From NCBI GenBank assembly GCA_951799405.1, contig OX637345.1, positions 7,750,001 to 7,814,000 on the forward strand: DNA of 64,000 nucleotides. The letters are read 5' to 3'. This document shows positions 52,851 to 63,443 of the stretch, piece by piece. The notes under the pieces were generated by a model. The model was not told where the DNA came from. It saw only the letters and a program-made list of their open reading frames with translations, and did not search any database. The first letter of the stretch is position 1. Each line of letters starts with the position of its first letter. The stretch is from Agapetus fuscipes (Eukaryota > Arthropoda > Insecta > Trichoptera > Glossosomatidae). Position numbers and translations under genes: made by a program.

Positions 52851-53149
52851 TTCAGAATCCATTAGCAGTGAATCTGAGATTTGTGAATCTGGTTATAAAT
52901 GTGTGTAATTCTGAACCTATGTGTGCAATAGCTTTTTGAGTATCTCTCAAAAATCTTTTTTTTTTAAACCAATCAAATTAAATTAAATATCTCATCGCCA
53001 CAGGCAGACATATCTGTTTTATTTTTTTATAACATTTTTTTTTCTATTGCTATAGTACAAGGTCAGTTTATCTGTATTTAAGTGTACACAAAACACTGCC
53101 CCACTCTGAGCTATGTGGGGTTGACACAGTAGGTAGGGAGTAGGCAGGG

Positions 53150-53365
53150 GTTTTCTAGGTCTGCACACAGCGCTGCTGTTTATAGAATCAGATTTCCTCG
53201 CAAGCACAACAAGGCCAATTATTTGGAACGTGCCTTTTGCATTGCCAGCCCTCTATTGTGGAATGCCTTAATGCTCAAGCTGAGAGCTGTAGAGAGTTGT
53301 TTTCAAGTCAATTTAAAAGTGTATCTCTTGAGGAGATGCTATGGCTCTGCAGTGCCCTTGCAGTG
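53150..53365 (+). pseudogene. LINE C-terminal fragment (L5)
   Basis: Shares TCTTGAGGAGATGCTATGGC and GCAGTGCCCTTGCA with 58560-58620 and CTTTTGCATTGCC with 58305. Frame broken. Confidence 0.65.
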
Positions 53366-53732
53366 AATTCACAAAATGGCACCTGAAAAAAGTGACTTAT
53401 TTTTATAATTATGTTGTTAATATTATAACATTGAGCTTCAAATGCATTTATTTTGTTTTACTCATAACTTGTTTTTAAAAAGTCACAAAATTAATTTTAG
53501 TGCAATTTTACATGATTAGTCAACAATGTTTTTGCATTTTAATTTAATATATAGGTACTTATATGCTATGTTTTACAGCTGTATTTTTGTAAAATGGAAT
53601 ATTGTTGTGTACAGATTGGATTGTTAATAAAGATTTAGAAATTATTTATGTTTTTCTTTTTCTACCCTTTAAGAATTCAAAGATGTCGTGGATAAACTTC
53701 AGGGTGAGAATTCTCAACTTTTCTACCTATTG

Positions 53733-53868
53733 TATCGGTAGTAGGCGAGAAACCATGGTGGCACATGAACAGCTGATTTGGCGGTTCATACAATTTGTAT
53801 GGAGAACATTTGACCGTACAATCAACTGTTTACACGGTCAAGTTTTCTCGCTTGCTATCTACCGATAT
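53733..53868. mobile_element. Small MITE M12
   Basis: Ends TATCGGTAGTAGGCGAGAAA and TTTCTCGCTTGCTATCTACCGATA-type arm; core has GAACAGCTGATTTGGC. Confidence 0.75.
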
Positions 53869-53869
53869 G

Positions 53870-54338
53870 ATCGCTAGATAAACCGAGACTGAGAGCAGGT
53901 CTTGTAAAGAAAAACACAGAAACTTGAGAAGTGAACCATGGTTAAATAGCTGTCAAATTAAAATTATCAAATTATTTTATTATAAGAAAAGCATATATAC
54001 TATAGTCAGCTATGATAAAAACATTCCCAAGAAGTACTCAATCCTTTTTGTCTATGGAATATAACCTTATCTGCCCACAGTATCTGCCTTTGTAATCTGA
54101 AAATTAAATATAATTTAAAGGATTATACTGTTTCACATTTCTGCTTTCTTGCTGGCCAAAGGCTTGAAAAAAAGTAATGTTTTTTTAGCCTACCATTAAT
54201 TTGACATAAGAAAAGAAATACACGGCAGCCATATTTAAAAAGTCACCACATTTCCAAAACGTGAAATCCGAGTCAAATGTCAATTTTTGTAAATTTGATG
54301 AGTTGACGATTTAACTAGTGATTTAAACAGAACTCAAA
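53870..54338. other. Sequence upstream of DRG2
   Basis: Should contain the DRG2 promoter and 5' UTR. No distinct core promoter element seen. Confidence 0.35.
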
Positions 54339-54402
54339 ATGGGGATCTTGGATAAAATATCCGAAATCGAAAAGGAAATCGCGAGAACCCAGAAAAACAA
54401 AG
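54339..54402 (+). CDS. DRG2: DRG2 exon 1
   Basis: Residues 1-21 plus one base ([21 protein letters not shown]). Donor GTAAAT. Confidence 0.95.
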
Positions 54403-57400
54403 GTAAATATTGAGGTTATAAAATTGACATGACCGGCCCGCTGTCATTTCATTCGAACATTTCAATGTTTTTTTATTTTTATATTATGATTATTTAGATT
54501 TTATTTATAATTATAATATTTTACAGCACCAGACTCCACTCCATTAGCATTAAGATTTTCGTATTTATTTATTTCGTTTTTAATTTCAGTCTTGTTGACT
54601 TATGACTTGTGAGCTAATCCATAATCAAAGTTCCAAAGATAATTATGTTGATATATATTAAGGCTTATATTCAATGCACTCCCACAGGTAGACACAGTAG
54701 TTGTAAGTACGCGCTTACACATGCTGCATGTGTACCTACTTACAAAATAAACCTCACATGAACGTAAACCTTGCAACTCCTTCCATCTTTCCCTGAAACT
54801 GGGCTGGCATTGGCAAAAGTGAAGCAAGTTTGTACAGCATAGGGCTAAGCCTCATACCAACCTATTAGTCAAGAAGCATAAGCCCTGCAACTCTGGCTGA
54901 TGAACATTGGCAAAGTGAACCATTTTTACTTTATTTACAGTATCGGTGGTCAGCCTCATAACAACCTCAAGATGTTTTTTATAATTCAACATTTTTGGTA
55001 ATCCGACACCAGCTCGGTCCCGAACCTGTTGGATTACTGAGAGACAGCTGTACGCACACCCTAATCTCAACACATGTTATAATGCATTTATTGTGATATT
55101 ATATTTTAGCTACCGAGTACCATTTGGGCTTGCTGAAGGCAAAGCTCGCCAAGTACCGCTCTCAGCTGCTGGAGCCATCCAAGAAGAGTGAGAAAGGAGA
55201 AGGGTTTGATGTGCTGAAGTCAGGGGACGCAAGAGTTGCCCTCATAGGATTTCCATCAGTGGGAAAGGTAATGATAAAACAAATCATCAATACCATCATC
55301 ATCACAAGCTCACCGCCCTGGGTGGGCCTTGGCTGAATCCAGGATTCTCCTCCACTCTCGCCTGTCTATCACCTTTGCTCTCTGCTACATACGTCTGCCT
55401 AAGTTGCATCCATTGAATTTTTGGCCTTCCTGGGCTGGAAGTCTCATCACCAGACTAATCAGCTGTTCACTTGTGGCCATCTTGGATTGACAGGTCTTCA
55501 TACAAATATTACCGACATTCGGTAGATAAGAATTACCGCGGTGATGAGACTTCCAGCCCTGGTCTCCTTCAGCCTTGTGGTGGTGAGAGTGTAGGGTGCT
55601 TAATAGGGTTTGCGTTGTCTATTGTAATTATGTGACCAGCCCTCTGCAGGCGCCATACTTTGATGGAACTGATCACCTCAAGCTCTCTGTAGATGTCATT
55701 GAGCTCTTTGTTGTACCAACGGACCCAAGATTTATAATTATTCTAATTGTAATTTGAATATCTTTCATTTATAATTATTTAATATTGAATAGGGGTTTTA
55801 GGCTGTTGATACTGAAGAGTTGGTGTTGCCTGGTCTGTAGGAACCATCACAGTATTATCAATATCATCATCATCACTTGGCCTGCAAGCTGAAGAAGTCC
55901 ATCGCAAACATGGAAGCTCCAACTCAAATAGACCACGGCAACAGAGTCTGAAAGCAGCTCTGCAGTAATCCATCATTCTAATTTTTATGTTTACATAGAT
56001 TGTTTTGTTATTTTCAGTCTACGCTGTTGTCCACCCTGACGCACACAGAGTCTGAGGCGGCCAGCTATGAGTTCACCACGCTTACGTGTATTCCTGGAGT
56101 GATAGAGTACAAGGGCGCCAACATACAGCTGCTGGATCTGCCCGGGATCATAGAGGGGGCTTCACAGGGCAAGGGAAGAGGGCGACAGGTAACTAGACTA
56201 ATTTTCAACTGAAGCTATGGTCGTTTGACATATTTACAAATTAATATTATTTAAAGTATTTAGATATTTATGAACCATTGTGAAACGGTGCCTCCTGAAG
56301 AATGAAGACATTGGCAACGTGAATAATTGAGAATATCCCAAAATTGTAATTAATGTAATGGCCTTATCACCATTCCAGACTTAAGTTTTAAATCAGCGAT
56401 AAAAGCTCCTTGACTTTAGTATTCAACGGTATTCACCAACCCATGATTTACTTAGTTTAGGGATAACATCATAAAAAAAACAGACAACCATGCACATTGC
56501 TTTGAAAATAATAACTAAATGGCACTGATGTATCAAAAGTACAAAACCAAGTCAAGTTATCTGATTTTATTAATTTAATGCATTAAAATAATAAATACTA
56601 ATATCTTTGCAATACGTTATTTCATCGTGGGCCAAAGGATTTGGTCTGACCCGCAGATTCCAATATTTTTTTTTAGTTATAATAGAAATTGAGAACAGAA
56701 AGATTGGCCGCTCGAACTAGATTACTTTATTTGTAAAAATAGACTGGAAATGCTTAAAAACACTGTTACCAATTAGTGTCAATTTAAAAAAAAAATCCAC
56801 CCTGGGGACAAGTCACCCAGACCCTGTTGGCCCGCCATACCACCTCAAAATTTCTATACGGCCTTTCGGTAAAATAGTTTGGAGACTCTTCCACTAGAGG
56901 TTCAAAGGTTAAGGAAGTTAATCAGAATATTTAAATATTTGTCAAGTATTTTTGTGTGACTGTTTGCAGGTGATAGCAGTTGCCCGCACTGCAGACCTTG
57001 TCCTGATGATGCTGGACGCCACCAAGCCCTACGTCCATCGCCAGCTGCTGGAGAAGGAACTGGAGAGTGTGGGCATCAGGCTGAACAAACAGAAACCCAA
57101 TATTTACTTCAAGGTAATCTACATTGTGTCTGATGATTCCAGTTTAAAACATGATGCATGAATAAGAGTTTTAGGCTTACACGGCCGGCTGATGATGCTG
57201 GAGAGATGTTTTCCGGGATCTGTTGCCGTGGTCTATGGGAGCCGGAGCTTCTGGACGTTTCGCCCATGTCTTCAATGGGCTTCTTCAACGTGAAGTGTGA
57301 TGATGAAGATGATCTTGATGAAATCTGTGAAGTTCACAGTTTTCATGGGTAGTTAATAGATGGCGTGGGTCATTTTTTTCTAATCTATTGCACCAAACTC

Positions 57401-60400
57401 TTTGACTCACTGGTTGGTATGGCACTGACCACTCATACTGTAAAAAATGGTTCAACTTGCCCATGTCACTCCTGTTTCAGAGAAGGTCAGCAAAATTGCA
57501 GGGTTTATTTTCATTTGAGGTTTGGATTTTAATTTGTAAGTGCACATGCAGCATTTGTAAGCCGGAACTTTCATGTGTCTGTTTGTGGGCATGCGTTTAA
57601 TATGAATCTTAAATGAATCTAAAATGTTGTTTTTTTCAATGCGACTTTTTGGGATTTACTGTAAGAGAGATACTGAATTTTATTACTTCAATTTTAGGCT
57701 TACAAATACTGGTAAAGTCACTGAAAATTTAAATATACGTAAGAAATCATGAAAAAATTTAGATTTTGTTGAAAATATTAATAATAAAATGTACAGTATG
57801 TTAACAACAATGTAAAGATTCTGTGAAGTATGCACCCTTCCCATCTTTTATGGTTATTATAATCGAATACACGTCAAGGTAGAGAATTCTGTAAAGGGAT
57901 GGCTCTTTGCAGTTGAATATATTACTATTATTCCCGGAAGTAAATACATAATTCACCATTGTAACAGTATGAGTTTGAGACTCAATTTTTCATCCTTGGA
58001 ATACACTGTTGAATCTTCCGTACAAAGACTTAAATGCGCCTCCAGTGAGCGTAAATGGCAATGCAAACTTTCATGTATTTTTTACTCCACGGCATATGGG
58101 TACAAAAGTAGTTGATGGATTCTAATTATTTTTTTGTTTCAGCTCAAAAAGGGAGGTGGCCTTTCATTCAATTCCACATGCCCTCTGACCAAGATTGACG
58201 AGAAGATGGTTCAGATGATTCTACATGAGTATAAAATGTTCAATGCCGAGGTAATGCACTTTTGTTTGCATCCAAAATTGACCCATGTTAATTATTACTT
58301 GCATTGTAACTTTTGCATTGCCGACCCTCTGTTCTGCAGTGCCTTACCGCACAAACTGAAAGCTGTTGAGTGTGTGCTGTGCTGTATCCTGCCGCCGTTC
58401 CACTAGGGGTGGCCGGTACCTCCGCAGATGCGCCTCCACTTTTTTCTGTCCTTACAAACCACTTTCATTTCCTCAATATTCATCACCTTTTTCATACATA
58501 CTCTTCTCTTATTTTCACTCTGCAAACGCTCTGTGTAAACGTATGTTAGTCAAATTTGAAAGTGTGTCTCTTCAGGAGATGCTATGGCTCTGCAGTGCCC
58601 TTGCAATTTATTCACAAAATGACGTTTTTACAAAATTGACTTATTATCATACTCTTGCGGCACATCAGTTTGACACAACTCTATGCAGCCATCTTACTTT
58701 GAGTCTTCTCACTGTCCTGCGCCCCTCTGGGTCCGTTACTACAACTATTTTTTCTAGGCTCCAATGTTCCATTCGCTGAATGGATCTTATACTTTCACTC
58801 TTATATTCTTGTTCCACTTGTAACTTAAATATCTCAATATTTTCATGAAAATGTTTGTTTCAGGTTCTGTTCAGAGAGGATTGCACCGCTGATGAGTTGA
58901 TTGATGTGATCTCAGCTAACCGCGTGTATCTCCCGTGTTTATATGTCTATAATAAGATTGATCAAATTTCCATTGAAGAGGTGGACAGGATTGCAAGGCA
59001 ACCCAACAGTGTGGTTGTAAGGTAAAAACCTCATTCCTTGTTCCTGAATTAACTTGTAAAATATTTAGCTAACCTGATTGCATTGGCACATTGTCTTGCA
59101 AGTGGGAGGTAAAAAAATGTTCCTTGGCAAGGCTAAGGGCAGATAGGTAAACTGAAAATACACTAAAGCGCTACGTACTGCATTTAGGACAACTGCAAAT
59201 GGTCAGTCATTTTACAATGCTGTGAAATAAAATAAATACCCGATTATCGGGAATCCATTTTTATTTACTATGGGTGATGTCATATAGCTGAGGGATATTT
59301 TTAATGTGCCGAGTCTTTTATCACTTGTAAACTTTAAGACAGAAAGTCATAAATATTAAATTTAAAAACAAGTAGATTAATAAAAAAAATGTACACATTT
59401 TATTTCCTAGTGCATTTATATTTAGATTTGAGTTGCCTGTTTCCAAAATCTGCATGCAGTTAAAATGTATTGATTATATTTTTGTCAAGAGTATTGGTAT
59501 GACTCAACGTATGAGGCTGACCACCCATGCTGTAAAAAAATGCCAATGTCACCCCTGTTTCAGAGAAGGTCGGTAAAAGTTGCAGGGTTTATGTTTATTT
59601 GAGGTTTGCTTTTCAATTTGTAAGTACACATGCAGCATTTGTAAGCGCGAACGTATACGTGTCTGTTTGTGGGCATGCATTTAATTTGAATTTTAAATGT
59701 TAATATATCTATTAATATATCTTTACAATTATATAGTACTCTTAAGGCATAGGTTTTTTTTCCCAATGCCTACTATATCTTGACTAAAAACAACAAGTTT
59801 GTCAATGTATTGGCCAAATCCGTCATCGCCAACATTAAAAATGTAAATTTCTCAAAATTATTGCGCACTTTGTAAACAGATGGCTCATTTTATTGCATTA
59901 TTTCAGCTGCAACATGAAGTTAAACCTGGACTACCTCCTGGAGACCCTGTGGGAGTACCTGTGTCTGATCAGGGTCTACACAAAGAAGCCCGGCCAGCCA
60001 CCAGACTTTGATGATGGCTTGATCTTGAGAAAGGTATAAACATGTGTTGAAGTGAATTTTTTATTTTAATGACAAAGTACCAAAATATTCATTCTATGGA
60101 GTATACAGTTTGGTTTTGTGATACCTCAACATTACTTATTTTTAGTCTCGTGGTTAATACTATGGACTCATGAGTTCGTAGTCTAGTGCAGGGGTCTCCA
60201 AACTACGGTCCGCGAAAGGATTTAGTTGGGCCCATAGACGCCGAACAGAAAGATAAGCCGCACGAACTAGCAACATACAAACCATGCCCCCCCCCCCTCC
60301 GCCTAAATGCTTAAAACACTGTTTCAAAGTGTCAAATTTTCCCAGTTTTTTCCACCCTGGAGGACAAGTCGCCCAGACCATGTTAACCCGCCATACCACC

Positions 60401-60774
60401 TCAAAATTTCAATACGGCCCTTGGGTAAAATAGTTTGGAGACCCTTGGTCTAGTGGTTAACGCTAATAGAGATAGCGGAGTTTGGAAACATACGACTCAC
60501 ATGTCCTAGGTACTTTTTGATGATTGACTTTATAGTTAAATGCTTGGAGTTATTTACCTATCGTAGGACTACTAAATTGGTGACCCAGACTAAAAAGCTT
60601 TTTCTTGTGCAGGGTGTGAGCGTAGAGCACGTCTGCCATTCCATCCACCGCACCCTGGCTGCAGCCTTTAAGTACGCCCTGGTGTGGGGCACCTCCACCA
60701 AGTACTCCCCGCAGAGGGTGGGCTGCGGCCACATCATGCAGGACGAGGACGTCATACAGGTCATCAAGAAGTAG
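54339..60774 (+). CDS. DRG2: DRG2 GTP-binding protein, complete, 8 exons
   Basis: Developmentally regulated GTP-binding protein 2, an OBG/DRG-class cytoplasmic GTPase that in other eukaryotes associates with a DFRP partner and with translation (family knowledge). Exons 54339-54402, 55110-55267, 56018-56188, 56970-57113, 58143-58250, 58864-59021, 59907-60033 and 60613-60774 give 363 residues plus TAG; human DRG2 is 364. All introns are GT/AG. Visible in order: N-terminal helix ([20 protein letters not shown]), G1 GFPSVGKS at 68-75, G2 around YEFTTLT, G3 DLPG at 114-117, GKGRGRQ, G4 NKID at 245-248, and a C-terminal TGS region (about 285-363) ending [16 protein letters not shown] and [13 protein letters not shown]2-type wording such as [20 protein letters not shown] separates it from DRG1. 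Introns are 0.6-1.0 kb and each carries repeats. A poly(A) candidate lies near 61440. Confidence 0.96.
54613..54970 (-). mobile_element. SINE1 copy plus a partial second head
   Basis: 54613-54877 runs from CTAATCCATAATCAAAGTTC to CATACCAACCTATTAGTCAA. 54878-54970 is a second head piece with AAGTGAACCATTTTTAC. In DRG2 intron 1. Confidence 0.8.
54990..55052 (+). repeat. Short repeat shared with 9740-9795
   Basis: TGGTAATCCGACACC, CTCGGTCC and GTTGGATTACTGAG. Confidence 0.45.
55110..55267 (+). CDS. DRG2: DRG2 exon 2
   Basis: Residues 22-74, ending inside the P-loop at GFPSVGK. Acceptor TTTTAG, donor GTAATG. The intron separates the G1 lysine from its serine. Confidence 0.95.
55290..55725 (-). 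pseudogene. LINE C-terminal fragment split by MITE M3
   Basis: GGGTGGGCCTTGGCTGAATC and downstream words parallel 48775-48990 (RTE-like C-terminus, minus strand). The 55432-55559 MITE interrupts it. In DRG2 intron 2. Confidence 0.65.
55432..55559. mobile_element. MITE M3
   Basis: Perfect 19-bp inverted ends GGGCTGGAAGTCTCATCAC and GTGATGAGACTTCCAGCCC. The interior is related to M2 but with one half inverted. Confidence 0.85.
55785..55975 (-). repeat. Interspersed repeat R5
   Basis: GTTTTAGGCTG, then TCCATCGCAAACATGG and AATAGACCACGGCAACAGA; same family as 57165-57310. Confidence 0.6.
56018..56188 (+). CDS. DRG2: DRG2 exon 3
   Basis: Residues 75-131: the P-loop serine, G2 ([11 protein letters not shown]) and G3 (DLPGIIEGA), ending GKGRGRQ. 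Acceptor TTTCAG, donor GTAACT. Confidence 0.96.
56615..56900. mobile_element. hAT-type MITE M11, older copy
   Basis: Shares GAACAGAAAGAT, ACAAGTCACCCAGACC, CCGCCATACCACCTCAAAAT and AAAATAGTTTGGAGAC with 60189-60447. Confidence 0.75.
56970..57113 (+). CDS. DRG2: DRG2 exon 4
   Basis: Residues 132-179 ([20 protein letters not shown] through [10 protein letters not shown]). Acceptor TTGCAG, donor GTAATC. Confidence 0.95.
57165..57310 (+). repeat. Interspersed repeat R5
   Basis: TTTTAGGCTTACACGGCCGG, GATCTGTTGCCGTGGTCTAT and CGCCCATGTCTTCAATGGGC. In DRG2 intron 4, starting near its donor. Confidence 0.65.
57398..57620 (+). mobile_element. SINE1 copy, diverged
   Basis: CTCTTTGACTCACTGGTTGG to GCGTTTAATATGAATC; the tail is lost. 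Confidence 0.8.
58143..58250 (+). CDS. DRG2: DRG2 exon 5
   Basis: Residues 180-215 ([12 protein letters not shown] through HEYKMFNAE). Acceptor TTTCAG, donor GTAATG. Confidence 0.95.
58300..58625 (+). pseudogene. LINE C-terminal fragment L5 with an R8 insertion
   Basis: L5 (CTTTTGCATTGCCGACCCTC) is interrupted at about 58380-58530 by an inverse R8 piece (TCCTGCCGCCGTTCCACTAG). It resumes as GTGTGTCTCTTCAGGAGATG. In DRG2 intron 5. Confidence 0.65.
58680..58790 (-). pseudogene. LINE C-terminal fragment (RTE-like)
   Basis: TCACTGTCCTGCGCCCCTCTGG and CTAGGCTCCAATGTTCCATT parallel 48890-48955. Confidence 0.6.
58864..59021 (+). CDS. DRG2: DRG2 exon 6
   Basis: Residues 216-267 plus two bases, with the G4 guanine-specificity motif NKID (245-248). 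Acceptor TTTCAG, donor GTAAAA. Part of it is shorter than an ORF-length cutoff and was found by splicing and family match. Confidence 0.94.
59095..59300 (+). repeat. Interspersed repeat R9
   Basis: Matches 8225-8490 in several blocks, including GCATTTAGGACAACTG. In DRG2 intron 6. Confidence 0.6.
59505..59735 (+). mobile_element. SINE1 copy, near full length
   Basis: CAACGTATGAGGCTGACCAC to ATATATCTTTACAATTATAT; a few bases of the head are altered. Confidence 0.85.
59907..60033 (+). CDS. DRG2: DRG2 exon 7
   Basis: Residues 268-310 ([19 protein letters not shown] through DGLILRK), covering the G5-like SCNMK and the start of TGS. Acceptor TTTCAG, donor GTATAA. Confidence 0.95.
60189..60447. 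mobile_element. hAT-type MITE M11, complete
   Basis: Ends CAGGGGTCTCCAAACTA and TAGTTTGGAGACCCTTG, flanked by a perfect 8-bp GTCTAGTG at 60181-60188 and 60448-60455. Contains a run of 13 C near 60286. In DRG2 intron 7. Confidence 0.93.
60613..60774 (+). CDS. DRG2: DRG2 exon 8 with stop
   Basis: Residues 311-363 and TAG, the end of the TGS domain ([32 protein letters not shown]). Acceptor GTGCAG. Confidence 0.95.
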   Translation, partial: GVSVEHVCHSIHRTLAAAFKYALVWGTSTKYSPQRVGCGHIMQDEDVIQVIKK

Positions 60775-61121
60775 GCGCCATACATGCCACCTGCCATCTG
60801 TGCGTAACACATTCAACAACAGTAGAACTCCCATTATCCCAAACTCTGGTATACTGCACACAAGGAACAAGATGCCTTTAAGGTGGTCATGGAACATTTA
60901 ACGGTGCCACAGAATTTTTTTTATTGATTATTATCATCATCTGAGTATGTTGCTGATAATCCAAAAAACTTTCAATACAGCAGAAAATTCCTGCATTATT
61001 CAAAATAATCATTTGGCTAGGCTCTAGCCACCCCTAGCGGAATGGCGACAGAGTTACAGTTTACAGTCAACTTGAGCTGTTGTCCTTGCCTCGGTGAAGC
61101 CAGTGTAGGCGCAGCACGCAC

Positions 61122-61250
61122 ATTATTGACTAATATGTTGGTATGACCCATGCTGTAAAAACTTGGTTCACTTTTGCCGATGCTACCCTGTTTCAGGGAA
61201 AGGCAGTAGAAGTTGTAGGGTTTGTTTATCTGAGGTTTTATTTTGTAATC
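61122..61250 (+). mobile_element. SINE1 5' part
   Basis: TTGACTAATATGTTGGTATG, TGCTGTAAAAACTTGGTTCA and CCCTGTTTCAGGGAAAGG; ends in the middle of the element. Confidence 0.75.
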
Positions 61251-61639
61251 GAAAACTTGAACATGCCTCCTCGCAAATATAGCGTTTTACTGAAAATGCA
61301 TGGAAATTAGAATGCCCACTAGAGGTGCTGATTTAGTTCCCATACAGTTTTGAATTGAAAAAATAGCCTTTGATGCCTTCATCTGTCATTATGGATTGCT
61401 CGTTTCTGGTGGGATTGGTAACATTATTTATGTTGTAATTAAATAAATGATTACACATGTTTTATTTGGCTTTTTAATTAAAAATAAAACAGCAATAATT
61501 GAGTTTTTGTTTTATTTATTTAAATGCACACAGAATTACCCAACACACACCATTATAAGAGAGTTTTTTTGAGAAATACTTAATTGGATTATTATTCTCA
61601 TTTCTGGTGAAGGCTGCGTAAACCTTGCCGGTTCTGTGA

Positions 61640-61765
61640 TTTTTGGGTTTGAAATACACACTGAAACGGGAGATCATTTCTGCGCTCTCGTTGGGGAACG
61701 AAACCTAGCCTTCTGGCTTTACCAACTCCAACTGAACCATCTCCCAGACTCTTAAACTTGAAGCT
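61640..61765 (-). mobile_element. SINE3, tRNA-derived
   Basis: Reverse complement has GATGGTTCAGTTGGAGTTGG (A-box region), GGTTTCGTTCCCC (B box) and GCAGAAATGATCTCCCG. Relative of 16075-16200. Confidence 0.68.
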
Positions 61766-62215
61766 TGCTTTCTGGGATCTGTCGCTGTTGTCTATCGGAG
61801 CTGGAGCTTCCGAATGTTTTGCCCATGTCTGCGATGGGCTTCCTCAGCGTGAAGATGATGTGATCATTATGATTTTGATGAAACTTTTATGAAGATTAGG
61901 GGGTTTACTTGGGACATAAGAGGGCTTCGCTCTCAAAACTTGTAAGTGTTTAAAGCTAGTTTAGTGATACTTACATATCCCCTAGTTTGTGAGGGTGAGT
62001 CAGAGATATGCTCTACTGGCAAACTCGCATGTGAAGAAGCAAGATTGGTGGTCACATACACACAAGTAGTTGATAGATGTCGCTGCTCTTACATGCAACT
62101 GCCATGTAAAGTGTTTTTTTTGTTATCCTTATCCGCATAATAATCCCAGAAAGAACTCTTCAGTGCCAAAAGCCGGCCGTGTACGCCTAAAACTGTCACT
62201 TAATTGTTAAAAAAA
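61760..62215. repeat. R5 fragments and filler
   Basis: R5 at 61760-61875 (GGGATCTGTCGCTGTTGTCT, CCCATGTCTGCGATGGGC) and an inverse piece at 62150-62210 (AGCCGGCCGTGTACGCCTAA). Nothing recognised between. Confidence 0.55.
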
Positions 62216-62649
62216 AACAATGCTTCTTTATATTTGATAGAAATGCCTAAGACCCGGTACTTTCAAGTTTAGTTAAGTTAACTCAAATGCAATTTTAGGT
62301 ACTATTTAACGCACTGAATTTCACCAATTAATATGTAACTATAATAGTAACTGACTTACAGCAGCAGTTGGTTTTTGATGTAAGGATACATCAAAATTGC
62401 CGCTAACAGAACATTTTTAAGCTTTATATATTGTACAATTGATTTTTATGAACAGTTGTTTGTTTTAAAGCTTTTCAATGGCATGTTAATCATTTCTAAG
62501 ATTTGGGGCGGGGCTTGTCTGTTTGGATGTATTCAGTTAGTTAGTCAACTAAACTGAAGATCAAACTACCGAAATTTCGAATCTGCAGTAAATTGAACTG
62601 CAGTCTAAAAGTTGTTAGTGCTATTAGGAATGAGAGTCTTACAATATTT
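62216..62649. other. DRG2-EMC3 intergenic filler
   Basis: No gene or repeat recognised. Confidence 0.4.
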
Positions 62650-62891
62650 GAAGACTACAGAGGAAGAACAAGGAATTTCAGTTGAAGAAAATTATGAGTA
62701 AATCAAAATTTGAAATCATGGTTATTGCCTGTCACAAAGAACCGGAATACCTCCAGAAACTTTGATAGCGACTGTTGTTGCATTACAAATTTTGCAGAGC
62801 TCTAGACACACACAGATGCCACTGGATTTTACTTTTTTTTCTTACAAACTTATTTTTTATCTTTGCTGACATTCCTTCCCCTGTAGTCTTC
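62650..62891. mobile_element. MITE (R3 family), uninterrupted
   Basis: GAAGACTACAGAGGAAGAAC to CCCCTGTAGTCTTC. The empty counterpart of 12219-12730. Ends about 70 bp downstream of the EMC3 stop. Confidence 0.83.
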
Positions 62892-62958
62892 ATTTTAAAA
62901 TATATAAACTTTAAAACAATATGATAATAGATAATTTTGACTAGGGAGTTTAAACACT

Positions 62959-63179
62959 CTACGATGCTAGAGCCGAGGGGAACTGCATCATATCATCGGG
63001 GGGGCTTTCCTCGTTCCTAAGAGCAGGCAGGAGCTCCCCTTCCGTCCAAGCGAGCGCCCAGGTGTGGTCGGCTATCTCCAGGGCCTCCCACTCGGCCTTG
63101 AAGGCGGCCTTGGGGTCCGGGGGCATGGCCATGGCTGCTCCAGACATCTGCTCTTGCATGTGCTTGGATTGGTCGGCAG
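62959..63179 (-). CDS. EMC3: EMC3, last coding exon only
   Basis: ER membrane protein complex subunit 3, the Oxa1-family insertase subunit (family knowledge). Only the C-terminal 72 residues and TAG are here. The match is the conserved cytosolic tail: [20 protein letters not shown], then [14 protein letters not shown] and HTWAL. A CCCAG acceptor at 63184-63180 leaves two bases (CT) that complete an Ala codon from the previous exon. No earlier exon is visible up to 64000; a Penelope-like element fills that space, so the gene continues to the right on the minus strand. The last 20 or so residues ([20 protein letters not shown]) are not conserved. DRG2 ends 2.2 kb away and converges on it. Confidence 0.9.
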
Positions 63180-63443
63180 CTGGGAAATCAATGATCAACT
63201 TTATACCTTGTGGAAGAGAAACCAGGATAATCTATAATCTAGATTTTCAGCAGTTACTTCGTGAAAGTTCATTTTAATTCAATAAAATAAATTGAATTAA
63301 TCTATAATCTATTGGGAATTACGATTTTTCTTTTTTTAAATTTATTTGTGAAGAGTAATGCAATTTTGACAATTATGTTAATAGTTAGGTTTAGGTTAGA
63401 ATTACGGTCGTTTGACATTCTGACAATTATATTAATTTTCGGA
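63180..63443 (-). other. EMC3 last intron, part
   Basis: Begins at the acceptor. Contains short ATCTATAATCTA words (63232 and 63300) that look like SINE1 tail remnants, and probably the Penelope-like 3' UTR. Confidence 0.45.
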
